In this document: piece after piece, positions 5,187 to 11,067 of the stretch
Layout of the letters: each line of letters begins with the position of its first letter
Position numbering within the stretch: position 1 is the first letter of the stretch
From: Methanosarcinales archaeon
Lineage (GTDB): Archaea > Halobacteriota > Syntropharchaeia > Alkanophagales > Methanospirareceae
Direction: 5' to 3'
NCBI GenBank assembly: GCA_016649585.1
Contig: JAENXH010000033.1
Coordinates: forward strand, 1 to 11,067
Length of the DNA stretch: 11,067 nucleotides
Position numbers and translations under genes: made by a program
Notes under the pieces: model-generated
Database searches by the model: none
What the model was told of the DNA's origin: nothing
What the model saw: the letters and a program-made list of their open reading frames with translations, nothing else

Positions 5187-7577
5187 TTATTTCTTCTCCC
5201 TTATCAACCGTTCTAAATTGGTCGGGTTAAATGAAGGGTCGTATCCCCTGATCGGGCCCTCTCGTATCTTCTTCATCTTCCAATCTATCTCCCATCCATG
5301 CTCGTCTTCAAGCTTCTTCAATAGCGCGTTCCTCGTCGCAAGGGGTAGGTCGCTTGCAGTCCTTACGAAGAGATGCCAATCAGGAGGATATGTGTTAAGA
5401 TACTTCAGGTTGAGGTCAATATAATGCGTCAGCTTTCCAGAACGACCGCGGTCTGTATCAGAAGGTCGGAAGCAGAGTTTTGCGATCATCGGCAACGCTT
5501 CTTCCACCGTTTCACATGCCACCAGTAAATGCTGCGGACCCGGCTCGACATAAACCTCCGAACCATCACTGGCATCTATTAGCTTCCAATCTTCCTTCAG
5601 GTCTGCACGACCGAGGAAAGCCCTTCGGTATTTTGCACTATGAGGTCCTACCACTGCGGGAACGCCCAGTCTATTGAACCCTGATGCGATAGAAGCCGCC
5701 TTCTGTGACATCGCGCCCCACGCAACACCACATGCACCCACTCGGCTCAATATATAATCGGCTATCTCCTCATAATTGCCCCTCAATGGCCGTCCTGCGA
5801 ATATACTTGCTACTTTTATCGCCGCATCGTGTATATGTGCATTAGATACGCACGAGCCTATGTTCAGCACGCCACCGGCATCGAACCTACCGTGATGCGC
5901 CTCGTATAGCGTTTTCCCTTCTTCGTCCTTCCAGAGCGCACAATCAATCGCCATGCAACCCGTCAGCGTAACGATATAATTACGTTCCGCAAATTCCTTT
6001 ACGATAAGCCATGCATCCTTTGTCCCGTTGGGATAATTGCCGCAGCCTATCGGTGCTATAATACCGGGAATAGTCCCAAGCACAAGAGGGGCACCTACCT
6101 CTCTTATCTCACTGTCCCATATCGGTCCCCTACCTATTCGCATCCGCCCTTTCTCTTCTTTCAACTGTGGATACGCCGCTTTTGTCATCACATCTACGAT
6201 CGGGATATGCTTCTTACATACCTGCTCGCATCTGCCGCAGCCGACACAGAGGTCGAACAAGTCGGCAAGTGGTTTTATGTTGCCCGCGGCGGCACTTTGA
6301 TTTGCTTCGCCAATACGGAGACCGTTAGGACATGCGAGTGTGCAGCCCCCGCATAGGATACAGTCGTTAACGTAATGTTTGAATTCGTCATCGCTGAGTA
6401 TAAACTTTAGCAACCTTCTCTTCTTATCCATTTGGAGCGCAGTCCTCACCGCAACCTCGCCTACCTGGTCAGGCTCAAGTATTATGACTCCGGGGACTCG
6501 TCCACTCACTAAATCATCCACTATTTTATCCGGGTCGTCATCAGTGCGATCCACCAGCCCGTGCATTGCTTTGTCGTTCGTTGCGATCATAGGCGACCGA
6601 ACACGCTGGCAGAGTTCTAATACGTCTGCACGGATGCATTGCTCATCTATAACGATGACGTCCGCAATTCCTGCCCGTATCACACGCAGTTGCCGGCCAA
6701 GTGCAGAAGCTATCTTCGCTTTTTTATACACCCGCGTGGTGTCAATAGACGTGCAACAGATTCCACCGAGTTCGACCTTGTCTTCCAGTTCGTTTTCCGT
6801 CAAATAGTCACCTATATCCGCAGCCGGCGGTACGTTATGCCCTATAACAATAATAACAGGTTTATCCGTGTCTATTGTGCCTATACCCACATCAACCAAA
6901 GGAACGTCAGGTCCACCGCCCGGTAAGCTCGAAGGCATACCATAACAGGCAATTTGAATAATATCCGCCGCTTCTTTGTTTAGCGAATCGAGCATCCCCA
7001 TGTGAAGCGATTTTGATTCAAAGTCCATGTATGAGCCCTCCTGGCCAGTGTGGAGAGCGTCTGCCAACTGAACTATCTGCTCTTCGATATAATCGAATAC
7101 TTGCTCAAAATCGGCTATTGTCCTCGGTTTTATACCACAGATTAATCTTGTAAGTGGTGCTTCTATGTCCACCTCAGGCCCAAAATCTATCGGAACGTCT
7201 CGTCCGAACTTCTTTATCATGTCGTGCAGAAGGTGTCTTCCATGACCACAATGCGCGCTACAACCCACCAAACACGCAAGAAGGACTATCCTTCCCTGCT
7301 GTGCGTCCATCTTTATGCCACAAGCACCTTTTTTGTTACCAGTGAGGTCGCATTTACCGTAAGTGCAGAGGCAGCACATGTCGCAAACCGGAGCATAGAA
7401 CGGCTTGTAGCGGTTCAACAGCTTGAAGTCCCAGTCTCGAAGCGTAGCGATACGCGGCATTGGATGGGGTCCCATCGGCTCCCATTCTTTCTCTTCCTCT
7501 ACTATCCCCCCTATGCTTATTCGCACGTTTTCCAAGCCGGAGATAGAGAAAAGATCACCCTTTTTTATCTTATCCAT
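5187..7577 (-). CDS. cdhA: CO dehydrogenase alpha subunit (CdhA), nickel-iron-sulfur
   Basis: The product (796 residues) is the full-length catalytic subunit of the archaeal CO dehydrogenase and interconverts CO and CO2. N-terminal cysteines C65, C68, C69, C71, C76 and C86 fit the B and D cluster motifs, followed by GCSAHCGHGRH (105-115). Two ferredoxin-like motifs give the E and F clusters: C406-C409-C412-C416 and C444-C447-C450-C454. Candidate ligands of the Ni-Fe-S C cluster are all present: H247 (GHNVPPAADIG), C275 (GGICCT), C512 (GCGNYPNG), C541 (TGCMAIDC), C576 (GSCVSN) and C616 (GACGVAWG). The subunit therefore looks catalytically competent. Length and motif order agree with Methanosarcina CdhA. 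It is the first gene of a cdhA-cdhB-frhB-like operon and has a TATA-like box upstream. The genes for the methyl-transfer and acetyl-CoA synthase subunits (cdhC, cdhD, cdhE) are not nearby. Confidence 0.96.
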   Translation of the reverse strand: MDKIKKGDLFSISGLENVRISIGGIVEEEKEWEPMGPHPMPRIATLRDWDFKLLNRYKPFYAPVCDMCCLCTYGKCDLTGNKKGACGIKMDAQQGRIVLLACLVGCSAHCGHGRHLLHDMIKKFGRDVPIDFGPEVDIEAPLTRLICGIKPRTIADFEQVFDYIEEQIVQLADALHTGQEGSYMDFESKSLHMGMLDSLNKEAADIIQIACYGMPSSLPGGGPDVPLVDVGIGTIDTDKPVIIVIGHNVPPAADIGDYLTENELEDKVELGGICCTSIDTTRVYKKAKIASALGRQLRVIRAGIADVIVIDEQCIRADVLELCQRVRSPMIATNDKAMHGLVDRTDDDPDKIVDDLVSGRVPGVIILEPDQVGEVAVRTALQMDKKRRLLKFILSDDEFKHYVNDCILCGGCTLACPNGLRIGEANQSAAAGNIKPLADLFDLCVGCGRCEQVCKKHIPIVDVMTKAAYPQLKEEKGRMRIGRGPIWDSEIREVGAPLVLGTIPGIIAPIGCGNYPNGTKDAWLIVKEFAERNYIVTLTGCMAIDCALWKDEEGKTLYEAHHGRFDAGGVLNIGSCVSNAHIHDAAIKVASIFAGRPLRGNYEEIADYILSRVGACGVAWGAMSQKAASIASGFNRLGVPAVVGPHSAKYRRAFLGRADLKEDWKLIDASDGSEVYVEPGPQHLLVACETVEEALPMIAKLCFRPSDTDRGRSGKLTHYIDLNLKYLNTYPPDWHLFVRTASDLPLATRNALLKKLEDEHGWEIDWKMKKIREGPIRGYDPSFNPTNLERLIREKK

Positions 7578-7613
7578 TTTTACTTTCTATCTCTGTGTGT
7601 TTTCTCTTTATTT

Positions 7614-7629
7614 TTAAGATATTTAAGTT
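7614..7629 (-). promoter_or_regulatory. Probable cdhA operon promoter (TATA box)
   Basis: The minus strand reads AACTTAAATATCTTAA, preceded by an A-rich BRE-like CGCAAAA. Transcription start about 25 bases downstream would fall near 7597, leaving a leader of about 20 bases before the cdhA ATG at 7577. The region 7578-7700 holds no gene. Confidence 0.45.
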
Positions 7630-7712
7630 TTTGCGGTTTTTTACGAGGCCATATACCACTCCCAACTTCAGCCGCTTTAGAATTGGTAAGAAGCGGGAAT
7701 AATATTCAGCAC

Positions 7713-7722
7713 TTTATTTAAA
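7713..7722 (+). promoter_or_regulatory. Probable TATA box for the membrane protein gene
   Basis: TTTATTTAAA is a good archaeal TATA box centred near 7718. It predicts transcription start at about 7741-7745. That start lies after the TTG at 7733 but before the Shine-Dalgarno AAGGGG and GTG at 7757, which supports the GTG as the true start codon. Confidence 0.5.
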
Positions 7723-7756
7723 TACCCGGTGGTTGATTATAGAAAAGGGGATAATA

Positions 7757-8251
7757 GTGAAACAGGAAGAATTTTTAGCGGCATTTAAAGAGGTGTTTGT
7801 GTATCAAGCGCGTAAAAAATTTGGGCTTTCTGATGACCTGAGTAAACGTGAGAAGTATTTGAGACCCTTAACCATTCCCGTTTATGTTATACTCCTGTAT
7901 TTTTTCACTCGGAATCACTATGACATACCGCTCGTCCTCTTAATGCTTGTGGGTTGTGCGTGGCTGAGTGCGATAGCTATGGACTCGATTAGAATGATTT
8001 ACAATCGCCGTCATACATTGGCTGAGAGCAATAAGGGGTTCAGAGAAGTAGAAGACTTTACGTTTCGTGAAAAACTGTTCACGTATTTAATTCCTGCTCT
8101 TGTATTAACCGGCATTTTTGCAAGTGGTATGCTCGTAATCACCTTTATTCGTACGGGTGAATTACAAATGCACGTATTCGTTGGTATGCTGAGTATACCG
8201 CCAGTCCTACTTTATAATTTGCGAAATGATTGCAATTTTAAGTTTAAGTGA
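7757..8251 (+). CDS. Unrecognised membrane protein with about four transmembrane helices
   Basis: I do not recognise this 164-residue protein. A soluble, charged N-terminal segment of ~40 residues (EEFLAAFKEVFVYQARKKFG...) is followed by two hydrophobic helices, around LTIPVYVILLYFF and IPLVLLMLVGCAWLSAIAM. A charged loop (MIYNRRHTLAES...EVEDFTFREK) comes next, and then two more helices, around YLIPALVLTGIFASGMLVI and HVFVGMLSIPPVLLY. It ends in a short basic tail. The GTG at 7757 is chosen because AAAAGGGG ends six bases before it and a TATA box sits about 40 bases upstream; an in-frame TTG at 7733 is less likely. It is divergent from the cdhA operon and followed after 87 bases by the chagasin-like gene, which has its own promoter signals. 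No function is proposed. Confidence 0.7.
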   Translation: MKQEEFLAAFKEVFVYQARKKFGLSDDLSKREKYLRPLTIPVYVILLYFFTRNHYDIPLVLLMLVGCAWLSAIAMDSIRMIYNRRHTLAESNKGFREVEDFTFREKLFTYLIPALVLTGIFASGMLVITFIRTGELQMHVFVGMLSIPPVLLYNLRNDCNFKFK

Positions 8252-8265
8252 CGCGCGTGACGTGC
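8248..8265. repeat. Short tandem 9-mer after the membrane protein gene
   Basis: GTGACGCGC is followed at once by GTGACGTGC, a two-copy repeat with one mismatch that overlaps the TGA stop of the preceding gene. It may be chance. Confidence 0.4.
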
Positions 8266-8290
8266 GTTTATCTATCCATCCACGCAGTCT

Positions 8291-8298
8291 TTTATACT
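8291..8298 (+). promoter_or_regulatory. Probable TATA box for the chagasin-like gene
   Basis: TTTATACT is centred about 44 bases before the ATG at 8339. It predicts a start near 8320 and a leader of about 19 bases that includes the Shine-Dalgarno AAAGGTG at 8322-8328. Confidence 0.45.
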
Positions 8299-8338
8299 TA
8301 CGGTGCCAATAATTATGCATTAAAGGTGCTGTATCGCA

Positions 8339-8743
8339 ATGGACAAAAAGGCGTACATCGTCGGTGGGGTGATTATTGCCATACTGCTCATCGTTGTAGT
8401 GTTGATGGCGCATGGTCCCAGCGAGGTGCAGCTCACCGCAGCGGACAACGGTAGCACGGTCGAACTTGAGAGCGGTCACGTCTTGAGCATCACTCTGGAC
8501 GCGAACCCAACCACGGGCTACACGTGGGAAGTGGTCGAACCTCAGGATGGGCAGGTCATGCGGCAAGCGGGCGAGATAGAATTTGAGCCGGAATCAGATG
8601 CCATAGGTAGCGGCGGTGTGCAAATCATCCGGTTTGAGTGTGTAAATGCAGGCCAGACTGTCCTTAAATTAGTCTATCACCGGCCGTGGGAAACGGATGT
8701 GGAACCTCTGGAAACGTTCACTATACACGTGGCTGCACGGTGA
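8339..8743 (+). CDS. Chagasin-family (I42) cysteine protease inhibitor, membrane anchored
   Basis: The product (134 residues) has one hydrophobic segment at residues 6-24 (signal peptide or anchor) and then a single chagasin/ICP domain. All three inhibitory loops of the family are visible: NPTTGYTW (56-63), the glycine loop IGSGGVQ (89-95), and YHRPWE (113-118). In known chagasins these loops wedge into the active site of papain-like (C1) cysteine proteases. There is no lipobox cysteine, so it is probably either secreted or held by the uncleaved N-terminal helix outside the cell. Shine-Dalgarno AAAGGTG lies ten bases before the ATG. No C1 protease gene is in the window, so the target is unknown. 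Chagasin-like proteins are known in some archaea, so the family itself is not new. Confidence 0.9.
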   Translation: MDKKAYIVGGVIIAILLIVVVLMAHGPSEVQLTAADNGSTVELESGHVLSITLDANPTTGYTWEVVEPQDGQVMRQAGEIEFEPESDAIGSGGVQIIRFECVNAGQTVLKLVYHRPWETDVEPLETFTIHVAAR

Positions 8744-8836
8744 TGCAGAACAGAATGTGAAAAGTACCAATCTCAAAGCAGTCCTTTGTTTAGCGTAACT
8801 ATGTTGAATAAACCACAATTTAAGTAATATAGTTTT

Positions 8837-8862
8837 ATCTCATAACCCTCTTTTTATGAGAT
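8837..8862. promoter_or_regulatory. Perfect inverted repeat before cofD (possible operator)
   Basis: ATCTCATAA (8837-8845) and TTATGAGAT (8854-8862) form a perfect nine-base inverted repeat with an eight-base centre, ending one base before the cofD ATG. No Shine-Dalgarno precedes the gene. A leaderless start at 8864 would put the TATA box near 8833-8842, inside the left arm. The repeat would therefore cover both promoter and start codon, as expected for a repressor site; in RNA it could instead form a hairpin at the start. Confidence 0.45.
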
Positions 8863-8863
8863 T

Positions 8864-9787
8864 ATGATCATTTTTTCAGGCGGTACGGGAACACCAAAGC
8901 TGCTGGTGGGACTGGAGAAGGTATTCAAGGAGGAAGAGCTGAATATAATAGTGAACACTGCGGAAGACATCTGGATTTCAGGAAATCTGCTCTGTCCGGA
9001 TGTTGATTCTGTATTGTATACCTTAGCAGGCATAATGGACAAGAAGACCTGGTGGGGCGTCAAAGATGACAGTTTTCATACGCATAACGCTTTGGAGCGG
9101 TTGCAGCATCCAGAGCACCTGATGATTGGTGATAATGATAGAGCAACGCATATCGCAAGATCCGAGCTGCTGCGGCAAGGTAAAAGCCTGACCGAAGCGA
9201 CTGCGGCGCTTGCACGAAGCTTTGGCATCCCCGATCGCATAAAGATACTGCCGATGACTGATGAGCCTGCAACGGTACGCACGAAGATTCTTACGCCAGA
9301 AGGCGAACTCCATTTTCAGGAGTTCTGGGTGGCACGCAAGGGTGAGCCTGAGGTTTTAGACGTCCACTTTGAGGGCATAGATGAAGTAAACCCGTCAGAG
9401 GCGGTTGTAGAAGCGCTGGAGAAAGAATCCGAAGCGCTGGTACTCATAGGGCCGAGCAATCCGATAACAAGCGTCGGACCTATTCTCGGTCTGAAGGGAA
9501 TACGGGAACTTCTAAAGTGGAAGATCGTGATGGCGATTTCACCTATCGTTGGCACTGAAGCGGTGAGTGGTCCTGCAGGAAAACTCATGCGTGCAAAAGG
9601 GTTTGACGTTTCCCCGTACGGGGTTTATACGTGCTATAAAGAATTCTTAGATGTGCTGGTCATAGATAAGAACGACGAATGTGCTGTAGATACCGGGGTG
9701 GACGTGCTCAAAACGGATATTATGATAAAAAAAGATAAGGATAGCAAAAGATTGGCGACGTTCTTGAAAAAACATTCGATGCGATAA
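8864..9787 (+). CDS. cofD: 2-phospho-L-lactate transferase (CofD), coenzyme F420 biosynthesis
   Basis: CofD transfers the phospholactyl group (or its enolpyruvyl equivalent) from the GDP-activated donor to Fo, making F420-0 (or the dehydro form). The start MIIFSGGTGTPKLLVGLEKV is the characteristic nucleotide-binding N-terminus. Further family segments are NTAEDIWISGNLLCPDVDSVLYTLAG (31-56), IGDNDRATHIARSELLRQGKSLTEA (88-112), IGPSNPITSVGPIL near 200, and the C-terminal SGPAGKLMRAKGFDVSPYGV. The length of 307 residues is normal, and no catalytic segment appears missing. The start is fixed by homology at the ATG 8864. The message may be leaderless, because no Shine-Dalgarno is present. The product fits the F420-using FrhB-like enzyme encoded on the other strand of this window. 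Directly downstream is a decayed radical SAM gene. Confidence 0.95.
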   Translation: MIIFSGGTGTPKLLVGLEKVFKEEELNIIVNTAEDIWISGNLLCPDVDSVLYTLAGIMDKKTWWGVKDDSFHTHNALERLQHPEHLMIGDNDRATHIARSELLRQGKSLTEATAALARSFGIPDRIKILPMTDEPATVRTKILTPEGELHFQEFWVARKGEPEVLDVHFEGIDEVNPSEAVVEALEKESEALVLIGPSNPITSVGPILGLKGIRELLKWKIVMAISPIVGTEAVSGPAGKLMRAKGFDVSPYGVYTCYKEFLDVLVIDKNDECAVDTGVDVLKTDIMIKKDKDSKRLATFLKKHSMR

Positions 9788-9788
9788 C

Positions 9789-10095
9789 GCGGGGCTGAAG
9801 GAATTCAGGAAAGGATACAAAGGCACGCTCGCTAAGTCTGCAAATGATGTTCATTGATGATAAAAAAGAATCATGAGCGGAAATGGCGCGCATTGCTGCA
9901 GAAATAAAGGCAGAAGAGGTGCGGCTTAATACGCCGCTGCGTCCGTGTGTCGTAAAACCGCTTTCGGCTGCAGAATTAAAGGGCATAGAAGAGCAGTTTT
10001 TAGGATTGAAGGTTAGTTCGGTTTACGAGAAGATGAAGCCGAAAGTGAGGGTGATTGATAAAACGGAAGTGATAAGGAGAAGGGGTGAGGGGAGT
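9789..10095 (+). pseudogene. Radical SAM protein, decayed C-terminal remnant
   Basis: Joining two frames recovers the C-terminal ~100 residues of an archaeal radical SAM (Fe-S oxidoreductase) protein. Frame one, from 9789, reads AGLKEFRKGYKGTLA. After a net +1 shift near 9834-9837 it continues LQMMFIDDKKES, a TGA stop at 9874-9876, then AEMARIAAEIKAEEVRLNTPLRP, CVVKPLS...LKVSSVYE and EVIRRRGE. The order and motifs (KGTLALQMMF, NTPLRPC.VKPLS, SVYE, terminal RRR) match the C-terminal part of that family as I remember it. The catalytic CxxxCxxC half is absent. No stop codon ends the remnant at the expected place; the frame runs on to 10233 antisense to the next gene. An ATG at 9883 could open a frame, but its product would be only a fragment. 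Junction with the cofD 3' end is immediate, suggesting a deletion. Confidence 0.7.
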
Positions 10096-10111
10096 AATCT
10101 TTATTTTACAC

Positions 10112-10804
10112 TTACGCCACTCCTTCCTCTCCCTCTTCTTCTCCTTTACATTTGTCACAGACGAAATAAAGCATCGTCTCATCTTCAGTGCCACAAACGC
10201 CAGCGGCTACATCATGCAAAGTCACTTCTTTAATTTGTTCGACTATGTCATCGGGCAAATCTCCTTTTCCGCATTCAAAACATTTGTACAGTGAACCAGT
10301 AACCTCAACGTTATCGAGGTCGCCCAGGATGTATTTGAACTCTCTAAAATCTCTTGGTATTCTCAAGCCCAGTGTTTCGGCGATTAGTATGCCCCGCTTG
10401 ATTATCTCTTTGCACTCGTTTAAGTTGGCATCGGCATAATCCGGTTGCATTGCTACAAGCTTGTCAAATTCTTTTTTTGATATATCATGCTCTCCAAGGC
10501 AATCTTTTAGCCCCATCTTCCACTCGTCTACCAGGACGGAGATGAATTGAAGTTTCCCATTTTCCTTCTCCCTTGCGACCACAATGCTTCTGCTGCCTTT
10601 TGGAGTTGTCATCAAGACTCTGTATAAAGGCCATTCGCCCGCTTTTTTCTTCTCTGTCACACTAAAAAGATATGGGCAATCGTTGGGGCATAGTTGTGGG
10701 TCTCTGACTATTCCACAGCATTTAGAGCAGATGAAATTGTCCTCCTTAACGCAAAACCTCTTACCTTTGCGAATATTACAAATTACGCAGTTCTTCGTTT
10801 TCAT
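10112..10804 (-). CDS. Cysteine-rich zinc-ribbon protein of unknown function
   Basis: The product (230 residues) has two cysteine-rich ends around a middle domain I cannot assign. The N-terminal motif runs C6xxC9, C18, C26xxCC (29-30), C39, C43, with the pattern FICSKCCGIVRDPQLCPNDCPYL; a similar motif occurs in various uncharacterised bacterial and archaeal proteins. The middle contains FISVLVDEWKMGLKDCLGEHDISKKEFDKL, also reminiscent of such proteins. Near the C-terminus C175xxC178 and C216xxC219 could form a second zinc ribbon, with C204 between. The tail is acidic. No membrane segment is seen. The gene starts eight bases after the hppA-like stop, and GAGGT lies just before its ATG, so it is very likely co-transcribed with the pyrophosphatase gene. 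It converges with the cofD/radical SAM remnant. Confidence 0.75.
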   Translation of the reverse strand: MKTKNCVICNIRKGKRFCVKEDNFICSKCCGIVRDPQLCPNDCPYLFSVTEKKKAGEWPLYRVLMTTPKGSRSIVVAREKENGKLQFISVLVDEWKMGLKDCLGEHDISKKEFDKLVAMQPDYADANLNECKEIIKRGILIAETLGLRIPRDFREFKYILGDLDNVEVTGSLYKCFECGKGDLPDDIVEQIKEVTLHDVAAGVCGTEDETMLYFVCDKCKGEEEGEEGVA

Positions 10805-10812
10805 ACCTCACT

Positions 10813-11067
10813 TCATATCGGCAGCACGCCATACGCCACGAACAACGACGAGAACAGGATAGCAACCATATTCATTGCCTTGATGAGCGGATTGATCGCA
10901 GGCCCTGCAGTGTCTTTGAACGGGTCGCCGACCGTATCACCGACGACCGCGGCTTTATGTGCATCGCTTCCCTTTCCACCGAGATAACCGTCCTCGATCA
11001 TCTTCTTCGCATTGTCCCAGGCGGCACCGCCGTTCGCCATCATCAGAGCCATCATCAGCCCTGTAAT
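10813..11067 (-). CDS. hppA: Membrane-bound ion-translocating pyrophosphatase, C-terminal part
   Basis: Only the last 84 residues are in the window; the gene continues past the right edge. They match the C-terminus of H+/Na+-translocating pyrophosphatases: [54 protein letters not shown], then a final hydrophobic helix ([16 protein letters not shown]). The lysine and aspartates in [15 protein letters not shown] belong to the conserved pyrophosphate/magnesium site. The enzyme pumps ions across the membrane using pyrophosphate. Residues that separate H+ from Na+ pumps or potassium dependence lie outside the window. The stop TGA is followed eight bases later by the zinc-ribbon gene. Confidence 0.93.
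   Translation of the reverse strand: MTGLMMALMMANGGAAWDNAKKMIEDGYLGGKGSDAHKAAVVGDTVGDPFKDTAGPAINPLIKAMNMVAILFSSLFVAYGVLPI

Noticed and set aside
7224..7721. Plus-strand open frame of 165 codons opposite the cdhA start
   Set aside because: It is antisense to strongly supported cdhA coding sequence and its translation has no domain-like features.
9874..9876. In-frame TGA as selenocysteine in the radical SAM remnant
   Set aside because: A frameshift lies just upstream, the N-terminal half is missing, and no SECIS-like structure was evident; decay is the simpler explanation.
10096..10233. Continuation of the radical SAM remnant frame past 10095
   Set aside because: The translation becomes low-complexity leucine/proline and is antisense to the 3' end of the zinc-ribbon gene, so it is only run-through.
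1..11067. CRISPR arrays, tRNA or rRNA genes, insertion sequences
   Set aside because: I looked for spaced repeats, cloverleaf-like segments and transposase-like proteins or terminal repeats and saw none; this was by eye, without a covariance search.

Overview
The window looks like a piece of an anaerobic euryarchaeal genome from the methanogen/methanotroph side of the tree. The evidence is an archaeal-type CO dehydrogenase of the acetyl-CoA decarbonylase/synthase complex (CdhA and CdhB), an F420-dependent FrhB-type flavoprotein, the coenzyme F420 biosynthesis enzyme CofD, and a membrane pyrophosphatase. Promoters also look archaeal: TATA-like boxes lie about 25 bases before short or absent leaders. 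An ANME-1/Syntrophoarchaeia-like or Methanosarcinales-like source is my best guess. This is inferred from gene content; no marker gene settles it.

Left part (1-3458). A GAF-PAS signalling protein runs off the left edge on the minus strand. After a 273-base spacer comes a minus-strand pyrimidine pair, pyrF then pyrE, making UMP from orotate; both proteins are divergent in active-site motifs. Divergent from pyrF is the first ~110 codons of an Lhr-like helicase, which breaks off around 3126-3142 and continues, out of frame, as the C-terminal three quarters of a response-regulator receiver domain. This is a real deletion/recombination scar or an assembly chimera.

Central part (3509-7577). A compact minus-strand operon encodes CdhA (CO dehydrogenase alpha), CdhB (epsilon) and an FrhB/FdhB-like F420 oxidoreductase with extra iron-sulfur clusters. 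Start and stop codons of the last two genes overlap. No cdhC, cdhD or cdhE is present, so the layout suggests a CO dehydrogenase module wired to F420 rather than a full acetyl-CoA synthase cluster. This is the most interesting feature of the window.

Right part (7700-11067). On the plus strand are an unrecognised four-helix membrane protein, a membrane-anchored chagasin-family protease inhibitor, and cofD, which has a perfect inverted repeat just before its ATG. Directly after cofD lies a decayed C-terminal fragment of a radical SAM protein with a frameshift and an in-frame TGA. Converging on it from the right are a cysteine-rich zinc-ribbon protein of unknown function and, upstream of that in the same probable operon, the C-terminal end of a membrane-bound pyrophosphatase cut by the window edge.

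No rRNA, tRNA, CRISPR array or insertion sequence was recognised. The three broken genes (lhr, response regulator, radical SAM) suggest local deletion and gene decay.
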